DNA from: Maniola hyperantus
Lineage: Eukaryota > Arthropoda > Insecta > Lepidoptera > Nymphalidae
DNA length: 64,000 bases
Reading direction: 5' to 3'
Assembly (NCBI RefSeq): GCF_902806685.2
Contig: NC_048550.1
Span: 167,383-231,382 of the forward strand
Of the stretch, positions 31,076-40,107 are shown one piece after another. The position numbers and the translations under genes were made by a program. The notes under the pieces were generated by a model. That model saw only the letters and a list, made by a program, of their open reading frames with translations, had not been told where the DNA came from and ran no database searches. Within the stretch, counting starts at the first letter, position 1; every line of letters begins with the position of its first letter.

Positions 31076-31214
31076 TTTTGCATTGCCGGCGACAGTTCAT
31101 AGCTCCCATTATTGATTACGAGGTCATCCGTTAACGTCCACTTTCAGAAATCTCCAAACCGAAATTCCTCGTTTTCTCGTTTCTGAATAATCTTCATCAC
31201 TGATAGATCTACCG

Positions 31215-32813
31215 TCACTCGAGAATTACATCTCGATCTTCTAGTAGGAAGTCTGCTAATCGTTCTCCGATCGCGATGATAGCAGCAGCGGTGTTGCCGC
31301 GCGGCACGTGCGGCAGCACCGACGCGTCGGCCACTCGGAGGTTCCTGACGCCCATGACTCTCAGCCGCTCGTCGACGACTCTGCCCAGGGCCGCCGTGCC
31401 CACCGCATGATGTACGGACTGAGTCATGTGCCGCGCGTAGCACGCCCAGTAACCCTCCTCCGGAAAAGCAGGGCAATCAGGAAAACGAACGCGTACGATC
31501 GACGCGTTATACTTCTTATAGATCGGCGTTTCGACGACGTGCTCCACAAACTTTAACGCCCGCACCATCTCCTCAACGTCCCTCTCGTCGTCTAAGTAGT
31601 TGGGCGTGACGGCGGGAGGAACCAGCGGGTCGGAGCTCGCCAACCGCAGCCAGCCTCGCGATTCAGGCTGAAGCAATATCGGAGATATTACGACGAGGCT
31701 CCTTTCTGCGTTTAGGGAAAACACCTGCTCGAAAACCTCGTCACATTGAGAGAATATGTGCTGCGCTACGGATCGAGTGAAGCTTCCGAGACCCTTGTCC
31801 ATGTAAGCGTGAATCAGCTGCAGGGTCGGCAGCTCGCACTCGGGCCGGTCGTGCAGCAGGCGGCGCTGCGTCAAGTTGTAGCACGCGGTGTTGATGAACG
31901 CGGTGACGTCGGTGACGCTGATGGACGCCATGGGGCCGCGCCGGGTGGCGAGCCACTGCACGGCTTGAAACGCCTTCGCACCGAGGGTAGACAGCTGGGA
32001 CGACGACTTGTATTCATCGTCGACTTCGATGTAGGTAACTGGTAAAATGTGGTCCGACATCCCTTCCCCGACCGGCAGATCAGCTTTCACGGGGATACCG
32101 AATTCTTTCAAATGGTCCGTCGGTCCCACTCCGGAGAGCATCAACAGTTGAGGCGTCACGACAGCGCCCGCACTCAACACCACTTCATGTTTCGCGAACA
32201 AATGCATAGTTTCATTGGGTTCCCGAAAAACTGTCACTCCTCTCGCGACGTTGTGTTCATCGATAATGACTCCGGTGCATCTCGTGTTCTTCACTAATTT
32301 TAATTTCTTTTTAACTCTCTTTTGTTCTAGATAGACTTTGGCAATGTTGACTCGTTCGCCTCCCACCGTGTAACCGAGCACCTTGGATACCCCGATTTGG
32401 GAGCGAGCGTTCACGTCAGGATTGTACGGAACGTCGAGGGACTGGAGTCCTTCGATGATTCTCTCGTGCCACGGGTTCGCGGAGTCACCGAAAAACCCGA
32501 CGGGAACCACTCCGGACGTGTTGTGGTGGCGAGCCGAGGAGGCGGGAAGGCGATGCGAGTCGTAGAGACCTTCGTATTTCAGGAAGTACGGCTCGATGTG
32601 TTCCCAGGTCCAGCCCGGGAGGTCGTAGTCGTAGTCCCTCGTGTTTCCGCGCGTATACATCATGAAGTTGATGCTGGTGGAGCCGCCCACGCAGCGGCCG
32701 CGCGCGAAGCGGCACGAGCCGCCCGCGCTGCACAGGCACGACTTGCCGTTGGAGCGGGTGGCGTACTGCCAGTCGAGGGACGACCCCGTCAAGCCCAACA
32801 CTACGCCCGGCAT
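31215..32813 (-). CDS. Exon 4 of the GMC oxidoreductase
   Basis: 1599 nt coding for residues 84-615 and the TGA stop (31215-31217). The acceptor AG is at 32815-32814, preceded on the minus strand by attgcaatttc. The open frame extends three codons upstream (QFQ after an ATG at 32825), but those lie in the intron. This exon holds most of the FAD-binding domain, signature 1, signature 2 and the C-terminal catalytic region. It is GC-rich compared with its surroundings, and the antisense open frames across it are by-products of that. Confidence 0.93.
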   Translation of the reverse strand: MPGVVLGLTGSSLDWQYATRSNGKSCLCSAGGSCRFARGRCVGGSTSINFMMYTRGNTRDYDYDLPGWTWEHIEPYFLKYEGLYDSHRLPASSARHHNTSGVVPVGFFGDSANPWHERIIEGLQSLDVPYNPDVNARSQIGVSKVLGYTVGGERVNIAKVYLEQKRVKKKLKLVKNTRCTGVIIDEHNVARGVTVFREPNETMHLFAKHEVVLSAGAVVTPQLLMLSGVGPTDHLKEFGIPVKADLPVGEGMSDHILPVTYIEVDDEYKSSSQLSTLGAKAFQAVQWLATRRGPMASISVTDVTAFINTACYNLTQRRLLHDRPECELPTLQLIHAYMDKGLGSFTRSVAQHIFSQCDEVFEQVFSLNAERSLVVISPILLQPESRGWLRLASSDPLVPPAVTPNYLDDERDVEEMVRALKFVEHVVETPIYKKYNASIVRVRFPDCPAFPEEGYWACYARHMTQSVHHAVGTAALGRVVDERLRVMGVRNLRVADASVLPHVPRGNTAAAIIAIGERLADFLLEDRDVILE

Positions 32814-35800
32814 CTGAAATTGCAATTAATGATCATCTATGTTTTTTCTAAAGTTAAAAATACTTTTCTGAATATTCCTATATTATAGTTCTTACAAAGA
32901 TCTCCGCTCTGCAAAATGCCAAATCATCATTTTCAGAGAAGCATTTAATCACCTCTTCCGAGCTCCTGCTAGTTGATAGATATCAGTGATGAGTTTAATT
33001 TTTTGGCTGACTTATATAGTGGCGACCTAGTCCGTCTGCAGATCATGGGGTCCCGAATTCAAGTCCCGGCTCGGGTCAATAAAGTAACTGGGGTTTTCTG
33101 CCAAGAAATTGTCAGTAGCATCCCGGAGTCGGAAGGTTACCCCTGCCGATCGGAGGGAACAAACGAGTAAAGAGTATAGCAGCGTACCTTGCTCATGAAG
33201 CCAGGGTCTCCGCCCGCCTCCAGCAGCAGCACGCGACTGCCGGCGAGCGCCAGGCGCGCCGCCACCGCGCTGCCCGCGGCGCCCGCGCCCACCACGATGT
33301 AGTCGAACTCCTCGCCATCTGCAACACCAACATATCCAGCTCAGGACTTGCAATCTACACCGCACTGACCTAAGAGCGACGTGACGTGATTGTGAGGAGA
33401 AAATAGGAGAGGAATTGGATAACAGGAGGCATCACGACAGGCTGCGGGAAACGACACATAGGGATAAGGAATTGGAGAGAGAAAAACTTGGAGGGAGTCA
33501 AGAAGGCGCTTCGGGATACGCGCCAAAAGCAAGTAGCGAACGGGTGTCCTCCCGTATTTTGGTTCATGTCACCCCGTTGGAGGTGGGAGTTGGGAGCTAT
33601 GGGAGGTGGTGGATTGTCGTACGACTAGGCCAACATTGGGCAATTTCCGGGCGCTGTGGTAAGCGGTATGCTCATAAGTGAGAGGTCGTGGATTTTCGTA
33701 ATATATTATCTGCAAATTATCTCCAGCCTAGGTTAGTGGATCCCTTTCAGTGTGATTAGTTACCACCCTACCGGCCGAAACCTGCCGCCAAACAATTTAG
33801 CGTTCTGGTACGATGCTCGCGTGGAAACCGAATAGACTTTTGAATATCATTAATCTGCACTTCCATGGTGCACATGGTGAGTACTACTAGGTTAGGTTGA
33901 TCCGACACGGGTGCCCACATTCTGATCAGCCACTCTCATCTCAGAGCCCCGGAAAGGAAGATTTCTGTCGAGCGGTGACGCAGTGGTGTAAAACATCGGG
34001 TGTGGGCGTCCGCAGGCTGAAATGATGATGACGATAAGATAGTCGTAGATGACGTACCAGTTACAGAATCTCCGAAGAAGTGCTCGCTACCGAAGTCTCG
34101 CAGACTGCTGGCCCGGTGCGTCGCCCACACCGCCGCCGCGACCGTCAGCACTGGTATACAAAAATACCATGTTAGTTTTTAGGGTTCCGTAGCCGAATGG
34201 CAAAAAACGGAACCCTTATAGATTCGTCATGTCTGTATGTCTGTCTGTCTGTCTTTCCGTCCGTATGTCACAGCCACTTTTTTCCGGAACTATAAGAGCT
34301 ATACTGTTGAAACTTGGTAAGTAGATGTGTTCTGTGAACCGAGTGTTTCCATAGCAGTACAACTGTTTCATAACAGATGGCGCATTTAATAGTAACCGCT
34401 TTAAAAAATTTTATCTGCGACAGTTATCTTACTTTGAAAGTTGAAAATACCAATTATTTGTTCATAAACAAGTTTTAATTGTTTTCAGTGATGTAACCAC
34501 AAATTCACGGTTTCACGATGTTCCCCCTTATAATATCTGCTAGAAGACCTACCTACGAGTACCTGCCAAATTTCATGATTCTAGGTGAACGGGAAGTACT
34601 CTATAGGTTTCTTGACAGACAGACAGACAACAAAGTGATCCTATAACAGGCCTGCCATAATTGCTAAGAGGACAACCGGCTGATACTGTAAATTCGAAAG
34701 TGTCAGTCTGTCAGTCTGCACTTGGAAACGGCTTTTTATCCCGGAATATTAAAGAGTTCTTACGCGATTTTTAACCGTTTTTCCGTACAGACCCCTAAAA
34801 ACTCCTAAGTAGTATTAGAGCACAGCGCTCACCTCTGCACCAGAGAGGTCGAAAGCTATAACAAATCTCATATTTCACCATTTAATCAAAGTGCTTCATG
34901 AAGCGACAACAAAGCGACACTTCGCTCAACTTTCCGCTTGAGATGCTCAGATTGTCGCTAACGAGGTTTTAAAAATATTCATTGAGCAATTTTACAACAC
35001 TAGAGCTTTATATTGATGAAACTTTATTAATTATGAAAATATTCCAATACCTTTATAATTGGCCTAGAACTATCGCGATCGCTTCGTCTAGAATATTTTT
35101 CATAATATCAAAATTATTACACGTCGATAGCCTAGTGGTTAAGAGTTAAGACGGCAGTCTCCTATTCGGAGGATCGAGGGTTCGATGCTGGACATGCCGT
35201 GAAGGAAAACCATCGTGAGGAAACCTGCATCATCATCATCATCATCATCAACCAATAGACGTCCACTGCTGGACATAGGTCTCCTGTAGGGACTTCCACA
35301 CGCCACGGTCTTGCGCCGCCGCCATCCAGCGGCTCCCTTCGACTCGTCTGATGTCGTCCGTCCACCTAGTGGGGGTCTTCCAACACTGCGTCTTCCGGTG
35401 CGAGGTCGCCATTCTAGCATCTTGGGACCCCAACGTCTATCGGTTGTACGAACTATGTGCCCTGCCCATTGCCACTTCAGCTTCGCAACCCGTTGAGCTA
35501 TGTCGGTTACTCTAGTTCTCCTACGGATCTCCTCATGTCTGATTTGATCACGTAGAGAAACTGCAAGCTAGCTCTCTCCATCGCAGGAACCCTGCATGTC
35601 TGCAAAAATTTAAAACTGATACATATTGTGTGCAATCACAGATGATTTGTGTTATCCCGTACCTACCCCGAAGAATCCCTAATTTTTTCGGGATAAAAAC
35701 TACCCTATATGTTAACCCGGAGTATCGGCTACCACTGTACCAATTGTTTACATCCGTTCTGTAGTTTCGCGTGATATGCGCACATACAGACAGACAGACA

Positions 35801-36748
35801 GATAGACAGACAGACAGACAAAATTCCAAGAAAAATGTTTTGGGGTCTATATCGATAACCAGTTATATTACAAGTATAGATAATGTATTTTTCGATTTTT
35901 TTCAAATTACAGTTTTATTATAAGTATGGACGTAACAAAACCTCAACTCACATAGTTTTATGTGGTTTTATGTTGGAATATTTCCACCAAAAACCCATAA
36001 ACTCAGTTGGGACCTACTTGTAGAGTAGGTACCTAGGTACGTGCCCCTTGCCACTTGTTGTGGACTGTACCGTGTTCAGTACCTACGTAGGAGGTGCGTG
36101 CGAGTCACACGTCAGGTGCCGACTGCCGACTGCCGACTGCCGACTGCCGACTGCCGACTGCCGACTGCCGACTGCCGACTGCCGACTGCCGTACACCTTG
36201 ACCTGCTGGTCATCGCTTCGAGACCACAAATAACTGTACCTATTAGTTTTTGCAAACGTTTTTAGGGTACTTGGTGGCTTAAGACGAAAAACAGGCCAAG
36301 TGCGAGTCAGACTCGCGCACCGAGGATTCCGTACTCGGGTTTTTTTTTTGACATTTTGCATGATACACAGATTGCACGGACATTATGCATAAAAATTTGT
36401 TGTAGAATTCACAGGTAAAGCCCTTTCATGTGATACTCCACTTGGTATAATTATCTTACTTTGAAAGTTGAAAATACTAATAATTTGTTTATGAACACAT
36501 TTATTTATTTTTAAATACTTTATTGCACACACAAATATATACATACAGAGAAACAATATAAGATACAGAAGATAAAAAATGAAATCCACACGGACGAAGC
36601 TGCGGACATCAGCTAGTATAAAAGAGCAATAATTAAAATGACATTGTCGGCATGTGGACTTGTCTGCATATCTCAAGCAAATGGTAAGTAGGATGTTTAT
36701 GGCGCGAATGAGCCGCAACTCACCTCTCGCAACTTCCGTCCTACTCAT
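31215..36748 (-). CDS. GMC oxidoreductase, glucose dehydrogenase-like, 4 exons
   Basis: Predicted 615-residue FAD-dependent oxidoreductase of the glucose-methanol-choline family, the group of insect glucose dehydrogenases that oxidise a sugar or alcohol with a quinone-type acceptor; the substrate cannot be read from sequence. Join (minus strand): 36748-36724, 34150-34058, 33318-33188, 32813-31215. All introns have GT-AG ends and the phases fit (1, 1, 0). Seen: short N-terminus MSRTEVARVLTVAAAVWA with a mildly hydrophobic run that may be a signal peptide; FAD Rossmann motif GAGAAG at residues 50-55 and acidic ribose-binding Glu73; GMC signature 1 around ARGRCVGGSTSIN (120-132); signature 2 GAVVTPQLLMLSGVGP (299-314); active-site His in HHAVGT (His552). 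Odd: the second catalytic position, usually Asn or His in GNT(N/H), is Ala592 (GNTAAA). Length fits the family. The first exon is the least certain part. Confidence 0.88.
32814..33187 (-). other. Intron 3 of the GMC gene with a SINE-like insert
   Basis: At 33010-33160 it carries gtggcgacctagtccgtctg, a B-box-like ttcaagtccc and aactggggttttctgccaag, which looks like a third tRNA-derived SINE type, truncated. It does not match SINE-A or SINE-B. Confidence 0.5.
33188..33318 (-). CDS. Exon 3 of the GMC oxidoreductase
   Basis: 131 nt, residues 40 (split codon GAT) to 83. Acceptor ggtgttgcag at 33328-33319, donor AAG|GTACGC at 33188/33187. Encodes FDYIVVGAGAAGSAV and VLLLEAGGDPG, the ADP-binding beta-alpha-beta fold of the FAD domain. 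Confidence 0.9.
33319..34057 (-). other. Intron 2 of the GMC gene
   Basis: Contains a purine-rich stretch (33400-33500) and a degenerate SINE-A copy at 33645-33855 (agtgagaggtcgtggatttt, accaccctaccggccgaaac, atttagcgttctggtacgat). Confidence 0.6.
34058..34150 (-). CDS. Exon 2 of the GMC oxidoreductase
   Basis: 93 nt, coding from the split Val codon (G|TG) through LTVAAAVWATHRASSLRDFG to the split Asp codon. Donor ACTG|GTACGT at 34058/34057; acceptor tttttgtataccag at 34164-34151. The hydrophobic VLTVAAAVWA stretch and the weakly conserved linker fit the N-terminus of secreted insect GMC enzymes. Confidence 0.75.
34177..34650 (+). repeat. Rep-B start joined to Rep-A end
   Basis: 34177-34370 is the Rep-B 5' part (ttagggttccgtagccgaat, cccttatagattcgtcatgt). 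34371-34650 is the Rep-A 3' half (atgtaaccacaaattcacgg, caacaaagtgatcctataa). The join suggests recombination between related repeats or a separate subfamily. Confidence 0.65.
34685..34790 (+). mobile_element. Helitron-1 fragment
   Basis: gtcagtctgtcagtctgcac, then ggctttttatcccggaatat and agagttcttacgcgattttt. Confidence 0.45.
34791..35119. other. No recognisable feature
   Basis: Intronic AT-rich sequence. Nothing supported. Confidence 0.4.
35120..35230 (+). mobile_element. SINE-B, split by an RTE insertion
   Basis: Head cgtcgatagcctagtggtta with B box GTTCGATGCTGG, then gaaggaaaaccatcgtgagg. It continues after the RTE at about 35598 (gtctgcaaaa) and soon decays. Confidence 0.7.
35231..35584 (-). 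mobile_element. RTE LINE 3' end with 13-bp target-site duplication
   Basis: On the minus strand it codes for remnants of the RTE tail (EWRPRTGRRSVGRPP, then a frameshift, RWTDDIRRVEGSRW, YVQQWTSIG) and ends in a (GAT)n tail. It is flanked by aggaaacctgcat (35218-35230) and aggaaccctgcat (35585-35597). It is 5'-truncated and dead. Confidence 0.8.
35680..35828 (-). mobile_element. Helitron-like fragment
   Basis: cgggataaaaactaccctat, cggctaccactgtaccaatt and a (GACA)n run at the element's 5' side. The hairpin end is not found. Confidence 0.5.
35829..36116. other. No recognisable feature
   Basis: Intronic sequence. Nothing supported. Confidence 0.4.
36117..36190. repeat. 7-bp minisatellite (TGCCGAC)n
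   Basis: About ten perfect units. Frames stay open through it on both strands, which explains several short open frames here. Confidence 0.95.
36293..36500 (+). repeat. Rep-A, 3'-truncated
   Basis: acaggccaagtgcgagtcag at the start; runs to gaaaatactaataatttgtt. Confidence 0.7.
36503..36617. mobile_element. LINE 3' end and Helitron 3' end fragments
   Basis: tactttattgcacacacaaa is a minus-strand LINE-tail motif. It is followed by cacacggacgaagctgcgga and catcaGCTAG, a Helitron-1 3' end on the plus strand. Confidence 0.5.
36724..36748 (-). CDS. Exon 1 of the GMC oxidoreductase (start)
   Basis: 25 nt: ATG then SRTEVAR and the first base of a Val codon. The donor GAGAG|GTGAGT is a perfect consensus, and its phase matches the acceptor of exon 2 exactly. 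An upstream in-frame ATG is not available: an earlier ATG at about 36763 is in another frame and soon stops. The start is inferred from splice phase and length, not from similarity. Confidence 0.6.
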
Positions 36749-36869
36749 TGATGCCCATAAAAGTTGCCCTAAGTATTACTTACTGATTTAGTACACGAGG
36801 CATGTTAAGCTGGACACTGACTTGTGACATTTTGGTGTAATATGTCGAGTTCTTGTAAGTAACTCAAAC
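36749..36869. other. Region just upstream of the GMC start
   Basis: Would contain the 5' UTR and core promoter. I see no convincing TATA box or initiator and do not call one. Confidence 0.3.
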
Positions 36870-37155
36870 CAAAGACTGACTTGTAAATGTAACGTTAGTT
36901 TGTATAATTCCGCGTGCTCCACTCGACTGTCGGTTTTCGCGAATTCCCTTTGACTACCTACATTACAAGTCGCTGCAGGTCGCGGGTGCAGAGTAAAATT
37001 GGAGCACACTTGAGCCAACAGCACGAATATTATGATACATTACAAACACACGCTACTAGTTCAATCTCAAGCTTTACGTTGAAATGCCAGTCAGTTTCTT
37101 CTTTTATAGTATACTCGTATAGCACCCTAGATAACTGGAAATGATGTGATTAGCG
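36870..37155. repeat. Rep-E copy 1
   Basis: Shares with 39383-39642, in the same orientation, aacgttagtttgta, ctccactcgactg, acacttgagccaa and the long identical block starting gtcagtttcttcttttatag and running to caccctaga. It lies immediately upstream of the GMC gene. Confidence 0.75.
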
Positions 37156-37276
37156 GAAATAGCATCATTTCTGATGGTCGATACCTCTTGTACCTAATGA
37201 CCTATGACCTATGGTATAGACAATTATCGCAATGTAATGTTTTTGAAATGTTGCGAACCCAGAATCGCGATACGGT

Positions 37277-37861
37277 ATTGATAGTGTAACCCGCAGGACG
37301 CACCGCTCCCACCTGGGCCGCAGACGGGGTTAGGGGAAACGTCCTAACTCCTATGCCAATAATTGATAGTGTAACCCGCAGGACGCATCGCTCCCACCTG
37401 GGCCGCAGACGGGGTTAGGGGAAACGTCCTAACTCCTATGCCAATAATTGATAGTGTAACCCGCAGGACGCACCGCTCCCACCTGGGCCGCAGACGGGGT
37501 TAGGGGAAACGTCCTAACTCCTATGCCAATAATTGATAGTGTAACCCGCAGGACGCACCGCTCCCACCTGGGCCGCAGACGGGGTTAGGGGAAACGTCCT
37601 AACTCCTATGCCAATAATTGATAGTGTAACCCGCAGGACGCACCGCTCCCACCTGGGCCGCAGACGGGGTTAGGGGAAACGTCCTAACTCCTATGCCAAT
37701 AATTGATAGTGTAACCCGCAGGACGCACCGCTCCCACCTGGGCCACAGACGGGGTTAGGGGAAACGTCCTAACTCCTATGCCAATAATTGATAGTGTAAC
37801 CCGCAGGACGCACCGCTCCCACCTGGGCCGCAGACGGGGTTAGGGGAAACGCCAATAATTG
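37277..37861. repeat. 85-bp satellite, seven units
   Basis: Units start at 37277, 37362, 37447, 37532, 37617, 37702 and 37787. Each contains gtaacccgcaggacgcaccg and ctgggccgcagacggggtta, and an inverted pair GTTAGG...CCTAAC. Differences are single bases (cgcaTcg in unit 2, ggccAcag in unit 6); the last unit lacks gtcctaactcctat. Near-identity points to recent expansion. There are no variable spacers, so it is not CRISPR-like. Confidence 0.95.
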
Positions 37862-38176
37862 AATCGAATTAAATAACCTCTTTTCATGGCAATCTTAGGT
37901 ACAAAAATAGCGATGTGACGTCACAGAGAGAGGTTCTCAGTCTCAGATATCACAAAGGGGGCGCAGGTGTTCCCTGTAAGGCGATGTAGGAAGGTATTCA
38001 CTCGCACGCCGACTGTTTCCTTAATTACTGGGAATCTGTGATTCCTTTGTGTAAGCGATTTCTATTCGACACGTTGGGCTTGACACGATTTTTTGCCTCT
38101 GGAAATCGCGATTCAAAGTGTTATACTTACTTAATCTTGATAAGTAGGTATACGTAAGTATTATCTATACCTACCC
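37862..38176. other. No recognisable feature
   Basis: Nothing supported. Confidence 0.4.
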
Positions 38177-38496
38177 ATACTAATATTATAAATGCCGAAG
38201 TGTGTCTGTCTGTCTGCTAGCTTTTCACGGCCCACCAGTTTAGCCGATTTTGATAAAATTTGGTACAGAGTCAGCTTACATCCCAGGGAAGGACAAAGGC
38301 TACTTTTTGTCCCGGAAAATCAAGGAGTTCCCACGGGATTCGTAAAGACTCATCCATTTAACCGATTTATATGAAATTTGGTACAGAGGTAGCTTGCATG
38401 CCGGAAATTCAAACTTTTTATCCTGGAAAATCAAAGAGTTCCCACGTTATTTTTAAAAACCTTAATCGACGCGGACGAAGTCGCGGGCATCCTCTA
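38177..38496 (+). mobile_element. Helitron-1, full length
   Basis: From catactaatattataaatgc with a (GTCT)n run and gctagcttttcacggcccac to the hairpin gacgcggacgaagtcgcggg and catcctCTAG. The central block (accgattt..aatttggtaca, then the cccggaaaatcaa/agagttcccacg segment) is doubled, making this copy longer than others. Confidence 0.8.
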
Positions 38497-38504
38497 GTAT
38501 TTCA

Positions 38505-38600
38505 TAAAGCAGCAGTGATATCCTACTTCTATTCGGAACGTCGAGGATCTGATTCCGGGTTTAACTTTTCGGAGTTACGTGCGTTTTAAGCATTACATAT
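38505..38600 (+). mobile_element. Degenerate SINE-B head
   Basis: tcgaggatctgattccgggt, then taacttttcggagttacgtg and cgttttaagcatta. Confidence 0.5.
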
Positions 38601-39235
38601 TATAGACGGAAGAAATCAGTGTAATTCCTGCTTCCATAGACAATCTCCCGCTAGAGATGCTAAGCACCTCTACCGCCGCGCTGCTAAGTGCTAGAGAGAT
38701 GCTAAGTACCTATCTAGTTTTATTGCTTATCGTATCTGTTACATGACCGCCAATGACCTCAAGTAGGTGACTCTGACTTTACCCTGCAATGTAACTTGAC
38801 ATTGCCCTGAGGGGTGTATTATCTACAACAGCGAGTTAGAGTTTACGTGCTCGGCATGGTTGGCGCTTCGTTTACCAGGGTGACCAATTATTTTGTTATG
38901 GTACCTATATCTTTGTTTATACAATAAAATTTTAAGCTAGCTTTATCTATTTACTATACAAATCATGCCCGCGTGAAATGGTGCCAAGAGTACTGGCAGC
39001 ATTTCCGCGCTGGACTGCCAGGTTGATCCGTTGTGCAAAAAATAAGCCAGCCCTTCGCGGTGAAGTGTCTCGTAAAAATTTTGTAGCACTAAGACTCCAT
39101 TTTTCACCCTCACCACCTCACCACCTGGGTGTCTGGTGCACTTCGACCGTCCGTTGACCGCTGTGCCAGATCCTTTTTCCACGCACATGCAAACTGTAGA
39201 ATCAACGACCTTCGGCGGTGTTCCAACTAGATTAC
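38601..39235. other. No recognisable gene
   Basis: A small direct repeat of agagatgctaag occurs at 38653-38707. Nothing else supported. Confidence 0.4.
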
Positions 39236-39378
39236 AACATGGGGTTATTCAAGGGGCGGACCAACAAATTCCTGAAAGGCCGGCAACGCATCGGCGGTTC
39301 CTCTGGTACTGCAAATGTTCATGGGCGGCGGCAATCACTTAACATCAGCTGACTCACCTGCTCGTTTGGTCGCCATTT
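39236..39378 (+). mobile_element. LINE 3' end fragment (copy 1)
   Basis: ggggcggaccaacaaattcc, ggccggcaacgcatcggcgg and ttcatgggcggcggcaatca, ending in a T/A-rich tail. Matches 57645-57795. The shared end with different upstream flanks suggests a 5'-truncated retroposon. Confidence 0.65.
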
Positions 39379-39382
39379 TTTT

Positions 39383-39642
39383 TTAAAGACTGCCTTGTAA
39401 CGTTAGTTTGTAATGTATCATTCGCTCCACTCGACTGCCAGTTTTTTCGCGAATTGCCTTTGAGTGTTACATTACAAACCAGTGCAAGTTCCGGGTGCAC
39501 AGTAAACATGAGGACACTTGAGCCAAACAAACGGTACAAGTCAATCTCCAGCTTGACGTTGAAATGTCAGTCAGTTTCTTCTTTTATAGTATACTCGTAT
39601 AGCACCCTAGATTACTGGAAATGATGGGATTAGCGGAAGAGG
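39383..39642. repeat. Rep-E copy 2
   Basis: Direct-repeat partner of 36870-37155. Confidence 0.75.
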
Positions 39643-39879
39643 TCTCGACCATCAGCAATGATACGACGTCTGAGAGAGAGAAGCGAAGTCGCTTTTCTGA
39701 TCGTATCGTCACTCTACAGGGTACAGGGTACAGTGTAGGTACACCAACAAACCGCCACAGAGACCCCCCAGCCCCCAGTGACGTCACGTAGCTCACAGCA
39801 CAAATTAACATGACCTCTAGCCACTAATTACTCTTGTACGAAGCTTTTACAGCGCTATTTGTTTTCTGTATTTTCTTTT
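39643..39879. other. No recognisable feature
   Basis: Nothing supported. Confidence 0.4.
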
Positions 39880-40107
39880 TAGGGTTTCGCACCTCAAAAG
39901 AAAAAGAAACCCATAAGGGTGTCTTTTTCTTATAAAAGTAGGATCACATCGTTGTCTGTCTGTCTGTCGTGTCTGTCGAGAAACCTATGGAGTACTTCCC
40001 GTAGAGCTAGAATCATGAAAAGCAGATAGGTTAGTGTTATAGCACAAGTAAAGGGAAAAATCTGAATAGGTAAATACTTACTTACCGTGAATTTGTGATT
40101 ACATCAC
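39880..40107 (-). repeat. Rep-A 3' half, inverted neighbour of a full copy
   Basis: From ttagggtttcgcacctcaaa to gtgaatttgtgattacatca. It meets the next Rep-A head-on at 40108, forming a long imperfect inverted pair. Confidence 0.75.

Larger units (their letters stand above)
34151..36723 (-). other. Intron 1 of the GMC gene, repeat-filled
   Basis: Holds Rep-B and Rep-A (34177-34650), Helitron remnants (34685-34790, 35680-35828, 36583-36617), SINE-B with an RTE insertion (35120-35597), a 7-bp minisatellite (36117-36190) and Rep-A (36293-36500). These are listed separately. Confidence 0.6.

Noticed and set aside
32814..32825. Starting the GMC protein at the ATG at 32825
   Set aside because: Those four codons lie in the intron; the acceptor AG at 32815-32814 and upstream exons with the FAD motif show the true join.
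31308..32888. Long plus-strand open frames (for example 32397-32888) across the GMC exon
   Set aside because: Antisense shadows of GC-rich coding sequence; the minus-strand frame has clear GMC motifs.
34149..34151. GTG at 34151 as an alternative start of the N-terminal exon
   Set aside because: It is a split Val codon after an acceptor AG; the upstream exon with ATG and GTGAGT donor has matching phase.
36083..36361. 92-codon minus-strand frame with repeated AVGSRQS
   Set aside because: Translation of the 7-bp minisatellite at 36117-36190.
37277..37861. CRISPR array
   Set aside because: Units are 85 bp and nearly identical throughout; there are no short repeats separated by variable spacers, and the genome is eukaryotic.
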